Assembly: GCA_913058265.1 (NCBI GenBank)
Contig: CAJXPQ010000012.1
Location: forward strand, 1 to 64,000
Length of the DNA: 64,000 nt
Source of the DNA: an uncultured Oligoflexia bacterium
Lineage (GTDB): Bacteria; Bdellovibrionota; Bacteriovoracia; Bacteriovoracales; Bacteriovoracaceae
Direction of reading: 5' to 3'
Positions within the stretch are counted from its first letter, which is position 1; every line of letters begins with the position of its first letter. The translations under genes were made by a program, and so were the position numbers. The notes beneath the pieces were generated by a model. That model saw only the letters and a list, made by a program, of their open reading frames with translations. It had not been told where the DNA came from and searched no databases. This document shows positions 7,519-15,828 of this stretch, in pieces.

Positions 7519-8610
7519 CTAATAAGTATGAGCAGGGTGGGCGCCAATACTTACATTAAACTGAAGAGAAACTCTCTTTTCATCTTCATCTTCATTTGAT
7601 TTAACAATATCGTATTGTAAGCGAATTGCTGAGAATTCACTGGGAACAAATCCCATTAATACTGTACTAGCATGAGAGGACTCTTCATCTTTAGATTTAT
7701 TAATTCCAAGATATTCATGCTGAATTTGACCAAACCATCTAGGCTTGAATTGATATCTTATGAAAGATGTAATACCACCGTTATCACTCTCAACAGTTCC
7801 ATCTCTCTTCTTTTTGATATACTCTGTTGACCAAATCGCAGAACTACTTTTCCCATCTTTTGTTGGTCTCCATTTGAATGTCAAATCACTTCCAACAAGA
7901 GAAGTACTCTCTTCCTTGTTATCATTATAGGCTTTTCTCTTATAGTCTAAGCCTGATATTCCCCACTCAAGTGTTAGTGAATGACTTAAGTCCCAAAGAT
8001 TTTTAAGTTTTGCAACATAAGCTGTTGCATGATGAGACTCCTCAAAGAGTTCTTCGTTTTGAGGCTGAAGAGCTTCAATTGTAATCTCACTAAACCAATT
8101 GGACGGAATAAAAAAAGATGCACTGACTCCAACAGAACCAAACCCTTCATGTCCAAACATATATTCTTGAACAACACCTTTATATATAAAGGGCTGAGCG
8201 TGTAAGTGGACTGCATTATACTTTCCAAACTGAGATAAAAACTTCCCTGCTTTAAACGTGACACCATCTATTGATGTGGTTTCGACATAAGCTTCTTCTG
8301 GATGAACCTCGTATCCAGGTCCGTGTTCCTCTTCTCCTTCTTCTTCATGCTCATCTTCGTGTTCTTCTGGGTGAATGCCGACAACGATCTGAGCACGAAA
8401 ATAGGCGTCTACATCTGAGTTAAACTGAAGTTCAACTCCCTGTAGTGAAAAGCCATCTCCCTCTGAGTCGACCTGAGAATCCTGCATAAGCATCATAGCA
8501 TTAAGCCCTATGGCCGGATTGAACTGATTCCCTTTATTTTTAAACATTGATGTTTGAGCTTGAACTGAAAAATGACTAAGTAATAAAATTACAAATATAA
8601 TTGGTTTCAT
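7519..8610 (-). CDS. Outer membrane porin-like protein with His/Glu-rich loop
   Basis: A 363-residue protein with a signal peptide ending at VQAQ and long runs of alternating hydrophobic residues typical of a beta barrel. Around residues 81-108 it has a stretch very rich in His and Glu (HPEEHEDEHEEEGEEEH), the sort of loop that binds transition metals. It sits 14 bp upstream of the ZnuA-like gene in the same direction, so an outer membrane entry or capture role for zinc is likely. It is too short for a TonB-dependent receptor and lacks a visible plug domain. No specific family is recognised. Confidence 0.7.
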   Translation of the reverse strand: MKPIIFVILLLSHFSVQAQTSMFKNKGNQFNPAIGLNAMMLMQDSQVDSEGDGFSLQGVELQFNSDVDAYFRAQIVVGIHPEEHEDEHEEEGEEEHGPGYEVHPEEAYVETTSIDGVTFKAGKFLSQFGKYNAVHLHAQPFIYKGVVQEYMFGHEGFGSVGVSASFFIPSNWFSEITIEALQPQNEELFEESHHATAYVAKLKNLWDLSHSLTLEWGISGLDYKRKAYNDNKEESTSLVGSDLTFKWRPTKDGKSSSAIWSTEYIKKKRDGTVESDNGGITSFIRYQFKPRWFGQIQHEYLGINKSKDEESSHASTVLMGFVPSEFSAIRLQYDIVKSNEDEDEKRVSLQFNVSIGAHPAHTY

Positions 8611-8656
8611 ATATACCTCTGAAATAAATTTTTAATTAAGTTAATGACTATAGTGA

Positions 8657-8944
8657 TTAAACTAAGGTAGGTGGTCCGCGAATGTTGATGGTTTCTAGCA
8701 AAAGAAAGTTATAATGACTTTCGATTTCTTCGAGTTTTATAAAGGATAAGATTATAATTTCATTTGGGTCAAAATTTTGTTCACAAGCTGACGGTACGAT
8801 TTCTTTACTTTGTGAGGATGAAAGACAAAAAGAACAATAATTCCCTTCAACTCCCTCACTTTCATCTTCATGAAAATGCCATGCTGATGTTACAACTGTA
8901 ACAAATAAGACTATGGATAGAAATGGAGCCCATTTTAGGTTCAT
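8657..8944 (-). CDS. Small DUF2946-like membrane protein at the head of the metal operon
   Basis: A protein of about 95 residues from ATG 8944 (MNLKWAPF). A start at 9028 would be longer but would place the Zur-like palindrome inside the gene. It has one N-terminal hydrophobic segment, then HFHEDESE, a CSFC pair and an RGPP C-terminus. This resembles DUF2946-type small proteins found beside metal uptake receptors, whose function is unknown. The His, Asp and Cys residues suggest metal binding. It is the first gene of the operon that continues with the outer membrane protein and the ABC components. Confidence 0.6.
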   Translation of the reverse strand: MNLKWAPFLSIVLFVTVVTSAWHFHEDESEGVEGNYCSFCLSSSQSKEIVPSACEQNFDPNEIIILSFIKLEEIESHYNFLLLETINIRGPPTLV

Positions 8945-9003
8945 GCCAGATAGCCTAACAATTAAAGTGACAATGTACAAGCTAGCTATTTGATTAGTAA
9001 AAC

Positions 9004-9020
9004 TGTTAAAAATTATAACA
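9004..9020 (-). promoter_or_regulatory. Zur-like palindrome overlapping a -10 box
   Basis: TGTTAAAAATTATAACA is a 17-bp near-perfect inverted repeat (7 of 8 pairs) close to the Zur consensus core TGTTATA-N-TATAACA. On the minus strand it contains TATAAT (9012-9017), a perfect -10 hexamer, so a bound repressor would block the promoter. It lies 60-76 bp upstream of the first gene of the metal operon. Confidence 0.55.
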
Positions 9021-9077
9021 ATCTTCAATCAAATATTAAATCAATGCCTCTAAGAGTTTTAAATTACAGACTTATAG

Positions 9078-9093
9078 TGGCATAGAGCTTGCT
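9078..9093 (+). promoter_or_regulatory. Sigma-54 promoter
   Basis: TGGCATAGAGCTTGCT matches the -24/-12 consensus, with GG and GC exactly 10 bases apart. Transcription would start near 9104, 13 bases before the ATG at 9117 of the following small secreted protein gene. Confidence 0.6.
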
Positions 9094-9116
9094 TCTATAT
9101 GGCCAAAAGAGAGATT

Positions 9117-9453
9117 ATGCTAAACAAAATTATATTGGTTTTTCTATGTTTTACTTCAACTCAAGTCTTTACAGACATTTTTAATTTCAACGCCAAAGAT
9201 ATTCATATAGTTAATCCTGGCTATGAAAGTAATGATATGCCAGGTATCTATGCCTCTGACTTTCTCCCTAAAAATGGATCTTATCACACTGTCATTACAG
9301 ATGGTGCCCAGACAACTCAAGTGCTAAATATATCTGATAGCTTTTCAGACTTTGAAGAAGTGTTCAATAGCGCGCGCCAGAGAGTCAGGTAAAAACACTG
9401 TAATCACTGTTGAGAATCAAACAATTATTCGCTCGTCAGTTACATCTGAGTAA
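9117..9453 (+). pseudogene. Small secreted protein, frameshifted near its C-terminus
   Basis: From ATG 9117 (MLNKIILVFLCFTSTQVFT) the product has a signal peptide and about 70 mature residues without a known domain. The frame ends early at 9392. Just before, in a GCGCGCG run near 9370, a change of frame lets the sequence continue as RESGKNTVITVENQTIIRSS to a stop at 9453. The dinucleotide run is a plausible slippage or sequencing-error site. A sigma-54 promoter lies directly upstream, so the gene may still be expressed. Confidence 0.5.
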
Positions 9454-9458
9454 AATGA

Positions 9459-9818
9459 TCATTTTTCAGATTCATAGTCCTCTTCAATCAGCACAAGGTC
9501 ATGAAGCATACAGTCCTCAGAACCTATACCTGCAAAGCCGGCCATGACATGTACTGGAATACTTACAGCTTCCTCTTCTCCGCCATAAGACAAGACCATA
9601 GGGACACTAAAGCTATATACATCCATAGAAGGGTAACTCTGAAGTTCAGTGAATTCATCTGTTATTATTTCGTCCATTTTGACTGTACAACTTTCTAAGT
9701 AAGAGTCACAAAAATAAAGTTTTACTAATCTTATGGCCTTGTCTTTGGCGTATTCTCTACACTCATGTGAAGCCTTAGCATTTGCTGTAAGTAATAGTGT
9801 TAGTAAAAGTCATTTCAT
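9459..9818 (-). pseudogene. Small secreted protein with TGA at codon 3
   Basis: A good start exists at ATG 9818 with AGGAGA just upstream, but the third codon is TGA (9810-9812). Reading through it gives a clean signal peptide (LLLTLLLTANAKA), then ASHECREYAKDKA and four further cysteines, in frame with the open part that ends at 9459. The full product would be about 119 residues of unknown function. An internal ATG at 9677 would make a protein without a signal peptide. A nonsense mutation is the simplest explanation; no feature of selenocysteine insertion is visible. Confidence 0.6.
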
Positions 9819-10055
9819 AATATTTCTCCTATTTTTTTTATTTCGTTTATGAAATGAATATATATGTTCATCAAATTTACGACAATCAAAATGAGTACAA
9901 AGCGGTTTCGATTTGAGACCAACACACTATTAGTAATCACTTTTTGGTGCCCACTTTTAAAGCTATATAAATCTAACCGTAACTACCAAGTAGCTAATAA
10001 CACATGAAATTTTAAATATGAAGTGATCTCGCTTTATCTTGATCTATAATTAGTT

Positions 10056-10847
10056 ATGAAAGAAATAATTCTCACAAACATCCTGACAGCACTCATAATT
10101 ACTGGGTACTTTCTATACTCAGCACCAAACAATGAGCCAATTAATAAACAAAAACAGGGAATAAGAAATATGGCCAGTATTCCACTGAAAGTAAGTAAGC
10201 CTGTAGCTATTTTCAAGAAAGAAGAAACTATAATAAAAGATGAATTCTTAAACCGAGAACTCAGTTGGACAGAGCACCTAGACATTGTGGCGATTGGAAA
10301 AAGTGAGGTTGAGAGAACTATCTACAAGAATTTTACTCTCGGACTTCACAAGATTCTAAAGAAAAACACACCGAATACTGCAGCGAAGCGACTTCTGAGG
10401 TACCATGAAATAAAAAGAGATTATGAAAATTTGAATCAAAAAACAGGACACCTTCATTCTGATAAATTACAAATTCGTGCCCAGGAGATAAACTTACAAC
10501 TTGAAATTCTAGATACTAAATACTCAGATGAAATGATAAGTGAACTTGAGTACGAAGCTCTTAGAGAAACTATTGACATGCGACGAGATCTTGAACCTGA
10601 ATTTAGCATTGAATACTACCAAAAACGAGAGAAAAGAAAAGAGCGCTATCACATTCAAGTCATGAAAGTTTTGGGACATAAATCGTTTATAGAACTAAAT
10701 TCATTCCTTAAAGAATTCAATCAAGATCTAAAAATCACATATGGAAATTCAACTTTCACAACAAGATGGGATAAAAAAACGCGTACTATGCTAGACTATG
10801 ATATCGAACAAGAAACTAATACAGCTAAGCATAAATTCTCACTTTAA
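10056..10847 (+). CDS. Hypothetical membrane-anchored or secreted protein
   Basis: A 263-residue protein with one N-terminal hydrophobic segment (ILTALIITGYFLY), followed by a long charged helical region rich in Glu, Lys and Arg. It has no motif I recognise and no cysteines, and its middle may form a coiled coil. It is a stand-alone gene, convergent with the next gene; two strong hairpins lie between them. Most likely periplasmic. Confidence 0.55.
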   Translation: MKEIILTNILTALIITGYFLYSAPNNEPINKQKQGIRNMASIPLKVSKPVAIFKKEETIIKDEFLNRELSWTEHLDIVAIGKSEVERTIYKNFTLGLHKILKKNTPNTAAKRLLRYHEIKRDYENLNQKTGHLHSDKLQIRAQEINLQLEILDTKYSDEMISELEYEALRETIDMRRDLEPEFSIEYYQKREKRKERYHIQVMKVLGHKSFIELNSFLKEFNQDLKITYGNSTFTTRWDKKTRTMLDYDIEQETNTAKHKFSL

Positions 10848-10930
10848 GTATTCAAATAAGATTACATTACCGCCGAAGTAACAAATTCTTGGATGCTCAA
10901 GAAGGAAGGTTCTTTACAATTAAATATCAA

Positions 10931-10968
10931 AATGTTGCTCAAAAGTGGAGAAACAATTGAGCAACATT
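10931..10968. terminator. Hairpin between convergent genes (first)
   Basis: AATGTTGCTCAA (10931-10942) and TTGAGCAACATT (10957-10968) form a perfect 12-bp stem with a 14-nt loop. There is no clear T run. It probably helps end transcription of the plus-strand gene before it. Confidence 0.45.
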
Positions 10969-10982
10969 CAGATTCTCATCAC

Positions 10983-11014
10983 TTCAATTATAAATAGGAG
11001 AACTTATAATTGAA
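10983..11014. terminator. Hairpin between convergent genes (second)
   Basis: TTCAATTATAA (10983-10993) and TTATAATTGAA (11004-11014) form a perfect 11-bp stem with a 10-nt loop, 14 bp after the first hairpin and just downstream of the minus-strand gene end at 11033. Confidence 0.45.
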
Positions 11015-11032
11015 CTATATATTTCTATGTAA

Positions 11033-11542
11033 TTATTCATAAATTCTTTCACCCTCAATTTCACAAACTAATCGATATGTCTTCTTTCGCTTAAACCATC
11101 CCATGTTTGGGATCGTACCGTGACCTTCAACAAGATCACTTCTATGTTTATTATAGTCAAGAGATACACTTACAAAGAATTTTTGACTCTCAGTAACAGC
11201 TTCTATTCCTTCACAAATACTTGTATTATCATTTTCATTCTCTACACATTGGTCCTCATCTTCCTGATAAGCATATCCAGAACAGATAAGCTCATCTTCA
11301 GTACTAATACACGGATAATCTTGTTTAGAATTTCCGAAACGAATAAATCTTTCATCAAACCCCTCACCGACAGAAGAAATGGTGAACTTCTCAATTGCTT
11401 CTCCTGTTGATTCACTATCAAAAACCTCATAAGTTCCACATTCTAAAGATAGATCTTCAAAGTTCGTTGGTAATTCTTTATAGGTTACAGCATTTGCGCT
11501 CAGGCTTACTAAAGTAAATATCATCAAAATAGTACTTCTCAT
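11033..11542 (-). CDS. Hypothetical secreted Cys-containing protein
   Basis: Starts at ATG 11542, which has AAGGAGA upstream; a longer frame begins at 11587 but lacks a ribosome site. The first 18 residues (MRSTILMIFTLVSLSANA) are a signal peptide. The mature part of about 150 residues is acidic in the middle and has six cysteines, which suggests disulfide bonds in the periplasm or outside the cell. No known domain is seen. It is divergent from the secreted protease gene. Confidence 0.6.
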   Translation of the reverse strand: MRSTILMIFTLVSLSANAVTYKELPTNFEDLSLECGTYEVFDSESTGEAIEKFTISSVGEGFDERFIRFGNSKQDYPCISTEDELICSGYAYQEDEDQCVENENDNTSICEGIEAVTESQKFFVSVSLDYNKHRSDLVEGHGTIPNMGWFKRKKTYRLVCEIEGERIYE

Positions 11543-11720
11543 TTGATTCTCCTTATAAGTTTTATTGATAGGTAACTTTAGAACCAAATTATTACCTGAT
11601 ACATATCAAACTCCTGACATTTAACTTCACGCTCTATGCAAATTCAATCGTCCAAACTTTAGACAGTGTGTAAAAACCCACACATCACGAACCATAAATA
11701 CCTGATTTCACGAGACTTGA

Positions 11721-11740
11721 TTGGCATAAGAACTGCAAAT
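11721..11740 (+). promoter_or_regulatory. Sigma-54 promoter of the secreted protease gene
   Basis: TTGGCATAAGAACTGCAAAT has GG at 11723-11724 and GC at 11735-11736, exactly 10 bases between, matching the sigma-54 -24/-12 elements. The predicted start of transcription is near 11748, very close to the ribosome site TAGGAGA and ATG 11761. Confidence 0.65.
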
Positions 11741-11760
11741 ACATAGGTAGGAGATTATAT

Positions 11761-13341
11761 ATGAAATTTGCTATATTTTTATTACTCAGTTTAAACATTA
11801 TTTTTTCATTAGGTGCATCCGCTGATACGAAAGTATTTAAACTAATAAATAATGAAGGGAAAAATTGTACAGCAACATTCTTTAAAAAACAGCAAGAATG
11901 TCACTTGATAACAAATGCTCATTGTATTGCGAACCCTGAGTCTAAGGTTATTGTCAGTGGTGAGTCATTAACTTCTATTAATAGAAAGTCACATTCATTA
12001 AACTTTATAACTAGAAGTACTAAGCAAGAAAGAGAAGCTCGAATAAATTTTGAGAGTTCATTTTTTCAATCTCTCTCGGAACAAAACCTTCAAGTTAAAA
12101 AAATTGATCGTTCTAAGGATTTAGCTGAAATTCAGTTACCCACTGAACTAGTTCAATTATGTCAGACAATGGAAGAGACTAAAATCAAGGAAAGAGTAAG
12201 TAAGCGGATCGAAATTGCTCTTGTTGGATATACAAATCTTAAGAATGAAAATGATCCAACGCCAAGACTTTGGTATACGGATGACACAGTAATCAATGAA
12301 TCAAATCAAATTGAAGTTTATAAAACAGAATACAAAATCATTCCCGCGACCTTAAGTAATCTCGACAGTTTTATTGAAATTCCTAAATTGCCTATGACCT
12401 GGGGACAAAGTGGTGGTGCTGGGGTTAATTCGAATGGAGAATTAGAATGCATGACAACGAGATTACTGATCTCGCAAGACTATAGCTACTGTATTGATAT
12501 AAAAGATATTGCCAATTTTATCGATAGCGACATAAACGACTCTGAAAGCACAGATAAAGATAATAGTACACAACCAGTAGGTGGCAACGGGCCTACAAAC
12601 ACTGGTGGAAACGGACCAACAAATACTGGTGGGAACGGACCAACAAACACTGGTGGGAACGGGCCTACAAATACAGAAGGAAATTGTGGAAAAGGACAAA
12701 TATTTGATTTCTTCCTTGAGCCTAGTGAAGGTATCCCTGTCCTCATTGATGATGCAGAAGTAATTGTACTCGCTATTGGTGGCAACCAAATTGACGGCGA
12801 TGATGACTATAAAACCTTTATAAATACCGGAGAGGTAATTAAAAGAGATGTAGACGGGTATCCAGAAAAGGATATCAGAGACCAGACAATTAAGAATTTA
12901 TCAGGAGTACATATATTTAATAATTCTAGTAAAAGTACGAGCCTTCTGGACCAGAACTTTACCTCGGGTTGGAACAAAGTGGCTAAAAGTGATGTGGGAA
13001 CGACGATAATAACGTTAACCGAAACAGAGTTACAGATTGATATACCTCTGCATGTAAACATGGATATAACAGAGCTTTTACCACCCAGGGTTTCTCCAGA
13101 ACATTCAAAAGAAAGACAGCTTAAATTTGCAATTGAAACAAGCAGTGACAGTAAAACAATTACTCTAAAAACAAGAAACTACTCAATGACTTGTGAAAAC
13201 AAAAACTACTTAAAATTAATCTGTGATGGCGAAAGATATAGCTTCTCACTATCACTAGATAACATAAAAAAAGAAGGTGCTCATTTTAGATTTTTAGAAA
13301 AAAAGAATCATGAAGCCTCATATTTCTACGGAGTTCAATAA
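11761..13341 (+). CDS. Secreted trypsin-like serine protease with GGNGPTNT repeats
   Basis: A 526-residue protein. The signal peptide ends near GASA. Residues 25-260 form a chymotrypsin-fold protease: catalytic His in LITNAHCIAN, Asp in SKDLAEIQL and Ser in WGQSGGAGV. A flexible linker then holds four copies of GGNGPTNT, followed by a C-terminal region of about 220 residues of unknown fold that may bind a substrate or the cell surface. ATG 11761 has TAGGAGA upstream and a sigma-54 promoter just before it. The stop overlaps the start of the next gene (TAATG), so the two are co-translated. Confidence 0.75.
   Translation: MKFAIFLLLSLNIIFSLGASADTKVFKLINNEGKNCTATFFKKQQECHLITNAHCIANPESKVIVSGESLTSINRKSHSLNFITRSTKQEREARINFESSFFQSLSEQNLQVKKIDRSKDLAEIQLPTELVQLCQTMEETKIKERVSKRIEIALVGYTNLKNENDPTPRLWYTDDTVINESNQIEVYKTEYKIIPATLSNLDSFIEIPKLPMTWGQSGGAGVNSNGELECMTTRLLISQDYSYCIDIKDIANFIDSDINDSESTDKDNSTQPVGGNGPTNTGGNGPTNTGGNGPTNTGGNGPTNTEGNCGKGQIFDFFLEPSEGIPVLIDDAEVIVLAIGGNQIDGDDDYKTFINTGEVIKRDVDGYPEKDIRDQTIKNLSGVHIFNNSSKSTSLLDQNFTSGWNKVAKSDVGTTIITLTETELQIDIPLHVNMDITELLPPRVSPEHSKERQLKFAIETSSDSKTITLKTRNYSMTCENKNYLKLICDGERYSFSLSLDNIKKEGAHFRFLEKKNHEASYFYGVQ
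12580..12675 (+). repeat. Four in-frame 24-bp repeats (GGNGPTNT linker)
   Basis: Four tandem 24-bp units encode GGNGPTNT four times between the protease domain and the C-terminal domain; the last unit is slightly diverged. Unit number can change by slippage without breaking the frame, so linker length may vary between strains. Confidence 0.85.
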
Positions 13342-14540
13342 TGAATAAATACTCATGCGAAATATATGAAAAATATAAAAGCCTCTACTTCAAGAATGAT
13401 AAAAGCTTTCTTAGTTTTTCAAAAGATTTAAAGCTCGATACAAAATACAAAAGATTATTTCAATCAAGAGTTCTTATGAGGAATAAAAATTGGCAGCAGG
13501 CCATTGAATTGCTTTCAAAATTAAACGAAACTGATTTGTTTACGATGGGAGAGAAGTTTATATTATTAGGAACAGCTTATATATATACTTCTGAGTATAG
13601 ACTAGCAACACAAGCTTGCTCGCAAGCTGCTATTTATTTTAAAGAAGTTGGCTATAATGAAGGAATCTTTAACAGTTATTATAATAACTCTGTTGCATAT
13701 AATCGCTTAGGTCTTGATGAGGAATCTCTACTTCAACTTAAAAAATGTCAAGAGTATACAAACGATCAAGGGCAAAACTTTGCTATTCTAAGAGCTTTGG
13801 CATGTTACCATAGTCGTAAGTGTGAATTTGATTTAGCACTTACCTATTTAGACCGTGCAAATAAAATTGGAAAGATTGAATTAGATGAGATTGATCAACT
13901 AGTATTTCAAACAGTATATATTGATATTTTAATCCGGGCTAAAAAATACGAAGATGCACTTATTTTGGTAAACAAATTGTACTCAAGAAAAATAAATAGA
14001 GAACGTTATCGTGTACTTTACTACAAGAGTCTGCTTAATTCGTTAATCAAAGGCACTTCGATTAAAGTAAATTCCAACTTAAGTGGCGAAGTAACTGAAT
14101 ACTCACTGAAGTGGACTATCCTAGAATGCCTACAGAATGGAGATTTTCAAAAAGCAACAGATGACTGGAATCAATTAAGAAGACAATCTCCAGAATTATA
14201 TGATGAAAACTTTCAATTCAAAGATGAATCTGAATCCTTAACAATTTTTGCGATACTACTAAAGCGATACATCTTTGCAGAGGAAATCCACGATATATGT
14301 ATTAATGAGTTAGGTATTCGTAGTAAAAATGGAAAAAAACTTGTGGAAACATTAATTGAAATCGGAGCTCCGACACGCAAAGAAGATTTAATTGAAAGTA
14401 TCTGGAATATAGAATATGATCCAAAATATGACAGTCGTTTCTATAAACTTATAGAACGTATGAGAAATAATTCCTTATTCACAATAGCTAGTAAAAACTA
14501 TACTTATTCTTTTGAATTGAATCAGCAGACTGCAGCATAA
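13341..14540 (+). CDS. TPR-like protein with C-terminal winged-helix-like domain
   Basis: A 399-residue cytoplasmic protein without a signal peptide. Most of it is paired helices like tetratricopeptide repeats, for example WQQAIELLSKL and EDALILVNKL. The last 70 residues (from NGKKLVETLIE through IWNIEYDPKYDS to LIERMRNN) resemble an OmpR/BTAD-type winged helix that binds DNA. Its ATG overlaps the stop of the secreted protease gene, so it is translated with it, probably from the same sigma-54 promoter. A regulatory or assembly role linked to the protease is inferred. Which ligand the TPR part binds is unknown. Confidence 0.55.
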   Translation: MNKYSCEIYEKYKSLYFKNDKSFLSFSKDLKLDTKYKRLFQSRVLMRNKNWQQAIELLSKLNETDLFTMGEKFILLGTAYIYTSEYRLATQACSQAAIYFKEVGYNEGIFNSYYNNSVAYNRLGLDEESLLQLKKCQEYTNDQGQNFAILRALACYHSRKCEFDLALTYLDRANKIGKIELDEIDQLVFQTVYIDILIRAKKYEDALILVNKLYSRKINRERYRVLYYKSLLNSLIKGTSIKVNSNLSGEVTEYSLKWTILECLQNGDFQKATDDWNQLRRQSPELYDENFQFKDESESLTIFAILLKRYIFAEEIHDICINELGIRSKNGKKLVETLIEIGAPTRKEDLIESIWNIEYDPKYDSRFYKLIERMRNNSLFTIASKNYTYSFELNQQTAA

Positions 14541-14552
14541 CATTAAGGTTTT

Positions 14553-14753
14553 TCAATAGTGTGGTGGTCGCTCATTACTACTGTTAGACTCACCTGTAGC
14601 ATTCATATTAGCTGAGGCCGTAAGTAACTTTACTTGTCTTTGCAGGCCATCAATCGCCATCTGTTGTTTCGTTACAAGATCATTAAGCTCAGCCAGTAGC
14701 TCATCTTGAAAAGTAAATTTGCTTTCTAAATCATTTAATCTGTTTTCTAACAT
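14553..14753 (-). CDS. slyX: SlyX family protein
   Basis: A 66-residue protein from ATG 14753 (MLENRLNDLESK), with AAGG about 10 nt upstream; a TTG three codons earlier is less likely. It is a coiled coil with the family pattern ELNDLVTKQQMAIDGLQRQV and the typical C-terminal PPHY. SlyX is widespread in proteobacteria and its role is not known. It is convergent with the TPR gene. Confidence 0.85.
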   Translation of the reverse strand: MLENRLNDLESKFTFQDELLAELNDLVTKQQMAIDGLQRQVKLLTASANMNATGESNSSNERPPHY

Positions 14754-14771
14754 AAATACCAACCTTCTATA

Positions 14772-15728
14772 TTATGATAATAATTTTATAAGTGCCTCAA
14801 TCATTTTGCCCTGTTTTATGTTCTCAATTAGAATATTCACGACCGTTTCTCCATGATCAACTCCCTCAATAATATAAGGAGTGCTTGAAATCGTTGTACT
14901 TTCCACTAGAACCATTCCGTTACTATCGTCTCAGTTGCCATCATGTAGGTTTCTTGTGATGCATTTCTCAAATACATTTTGAAAACATCAATACTTAATA
15001 AGTTAGACTGTTGGTTTTAATAAAGAATAACTATTATTAACCTTCGTAGCAAATGTCAATGTTGGAATTAAAGATCTCATTTGTTGAATTTGACCTTGAT
15101 TTCTACTCATAAAATCAGCTCTATATTCTTCCTCCAGTTCTTAGATAGTTGCATTTGAAGTATTTAAGAAGGGTGTAACACTAGACAGATTTTTTTTGAT
15201 ATTATAATGATTATTTCGATAAATATGGGCAATAGGAGTGCCGAGCAAAGGGGATTGCAAAAAAACATTTCCTTTCATTCTAGAGAAGTACTTTTGATTT
15301 TCAATGAGAAATTCCATAAGAGCAATACCACTTAAGCTATGGGCCACAAACAAGACTCTTTCGTCAGCCAGAATAGCTTTATCTAGACTTGATCTAATAT
15401 AATCTTTAGTATCTGACATATATCTGGAGCTCACAAGAATTCGTTCTGTCTTGATATTATACTTAGTTGGAAAATAAGTTAAAGGTGTTGCGAAGTAGTC
15501 ATCAGTGATAAAAGAAAAATCGGCTGAGCTACGATTGTCATTTTTCAAAAATGTTTCAGATGAAACTTCGGGTATAAAAATCATTCTGGTCTTTGATAGC
15601 ACATTAACATCGTCCACAGAGAAAACATTCATTTTGGAGGTTTGTGTTTTGTAGAGAGCTGTTATATCTGCTGATGAAAAAGCGTACATAGAAGTCATAA
15701 ATATCATTAATACAAAATAAAGCTTCAT
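14772..15728 (-). pseudogene. Decayed lipase/alpha-beta hydrolase
   Basis: The 5' 195 codons encode a signal peptide and an alpha/beta hydrolase with the nucleophile elbow in LFVAHSLSGIAL, the Ser being catalytic. A TAA stops it at 15141. Beyond this, coding continues in pieces: ELEEEYRADFMSRNQGQ in the same frame, then LLSIDVFKMYLRNASQETYM in another frame, then DDSNGMVLVESTTI and IIEGVDHGET back in the first frame, ending at 14772. The D-D-x-N-G-M-V and V-D-H pieces fit the usual catalytic Asp and His of lipases. At least one stop and two frameshifts make this a dead gene. It fills the 14763-15140 stretch. Confidence 0.8.
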
Positions 15729-15828
15729 TTAAAATCTCCAAGTAACTACTTGTTGACTTTAAACTACAAAGAAGAAAATAGGGGAAACCGTGAATTTAAT
15801 AAAAACAGTGTAAAAGAAATAGACAGTT

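Noticed and set aside
9810-9812. In-frame TGA as a selenocysteine codon
   Set aside because: It lies at codon 3, inside a signal peptide, with no visible insertion element; a nonsense mutation is simpler. The peroxidase in the window also uses Cys.
12463-12785. Minus-strand open frames over the GGNGPTNT repeats
   Set aside because: They are shadows of the protease repeat; they have no ribosome site, and the plus-strand frame has a full domain pattern.
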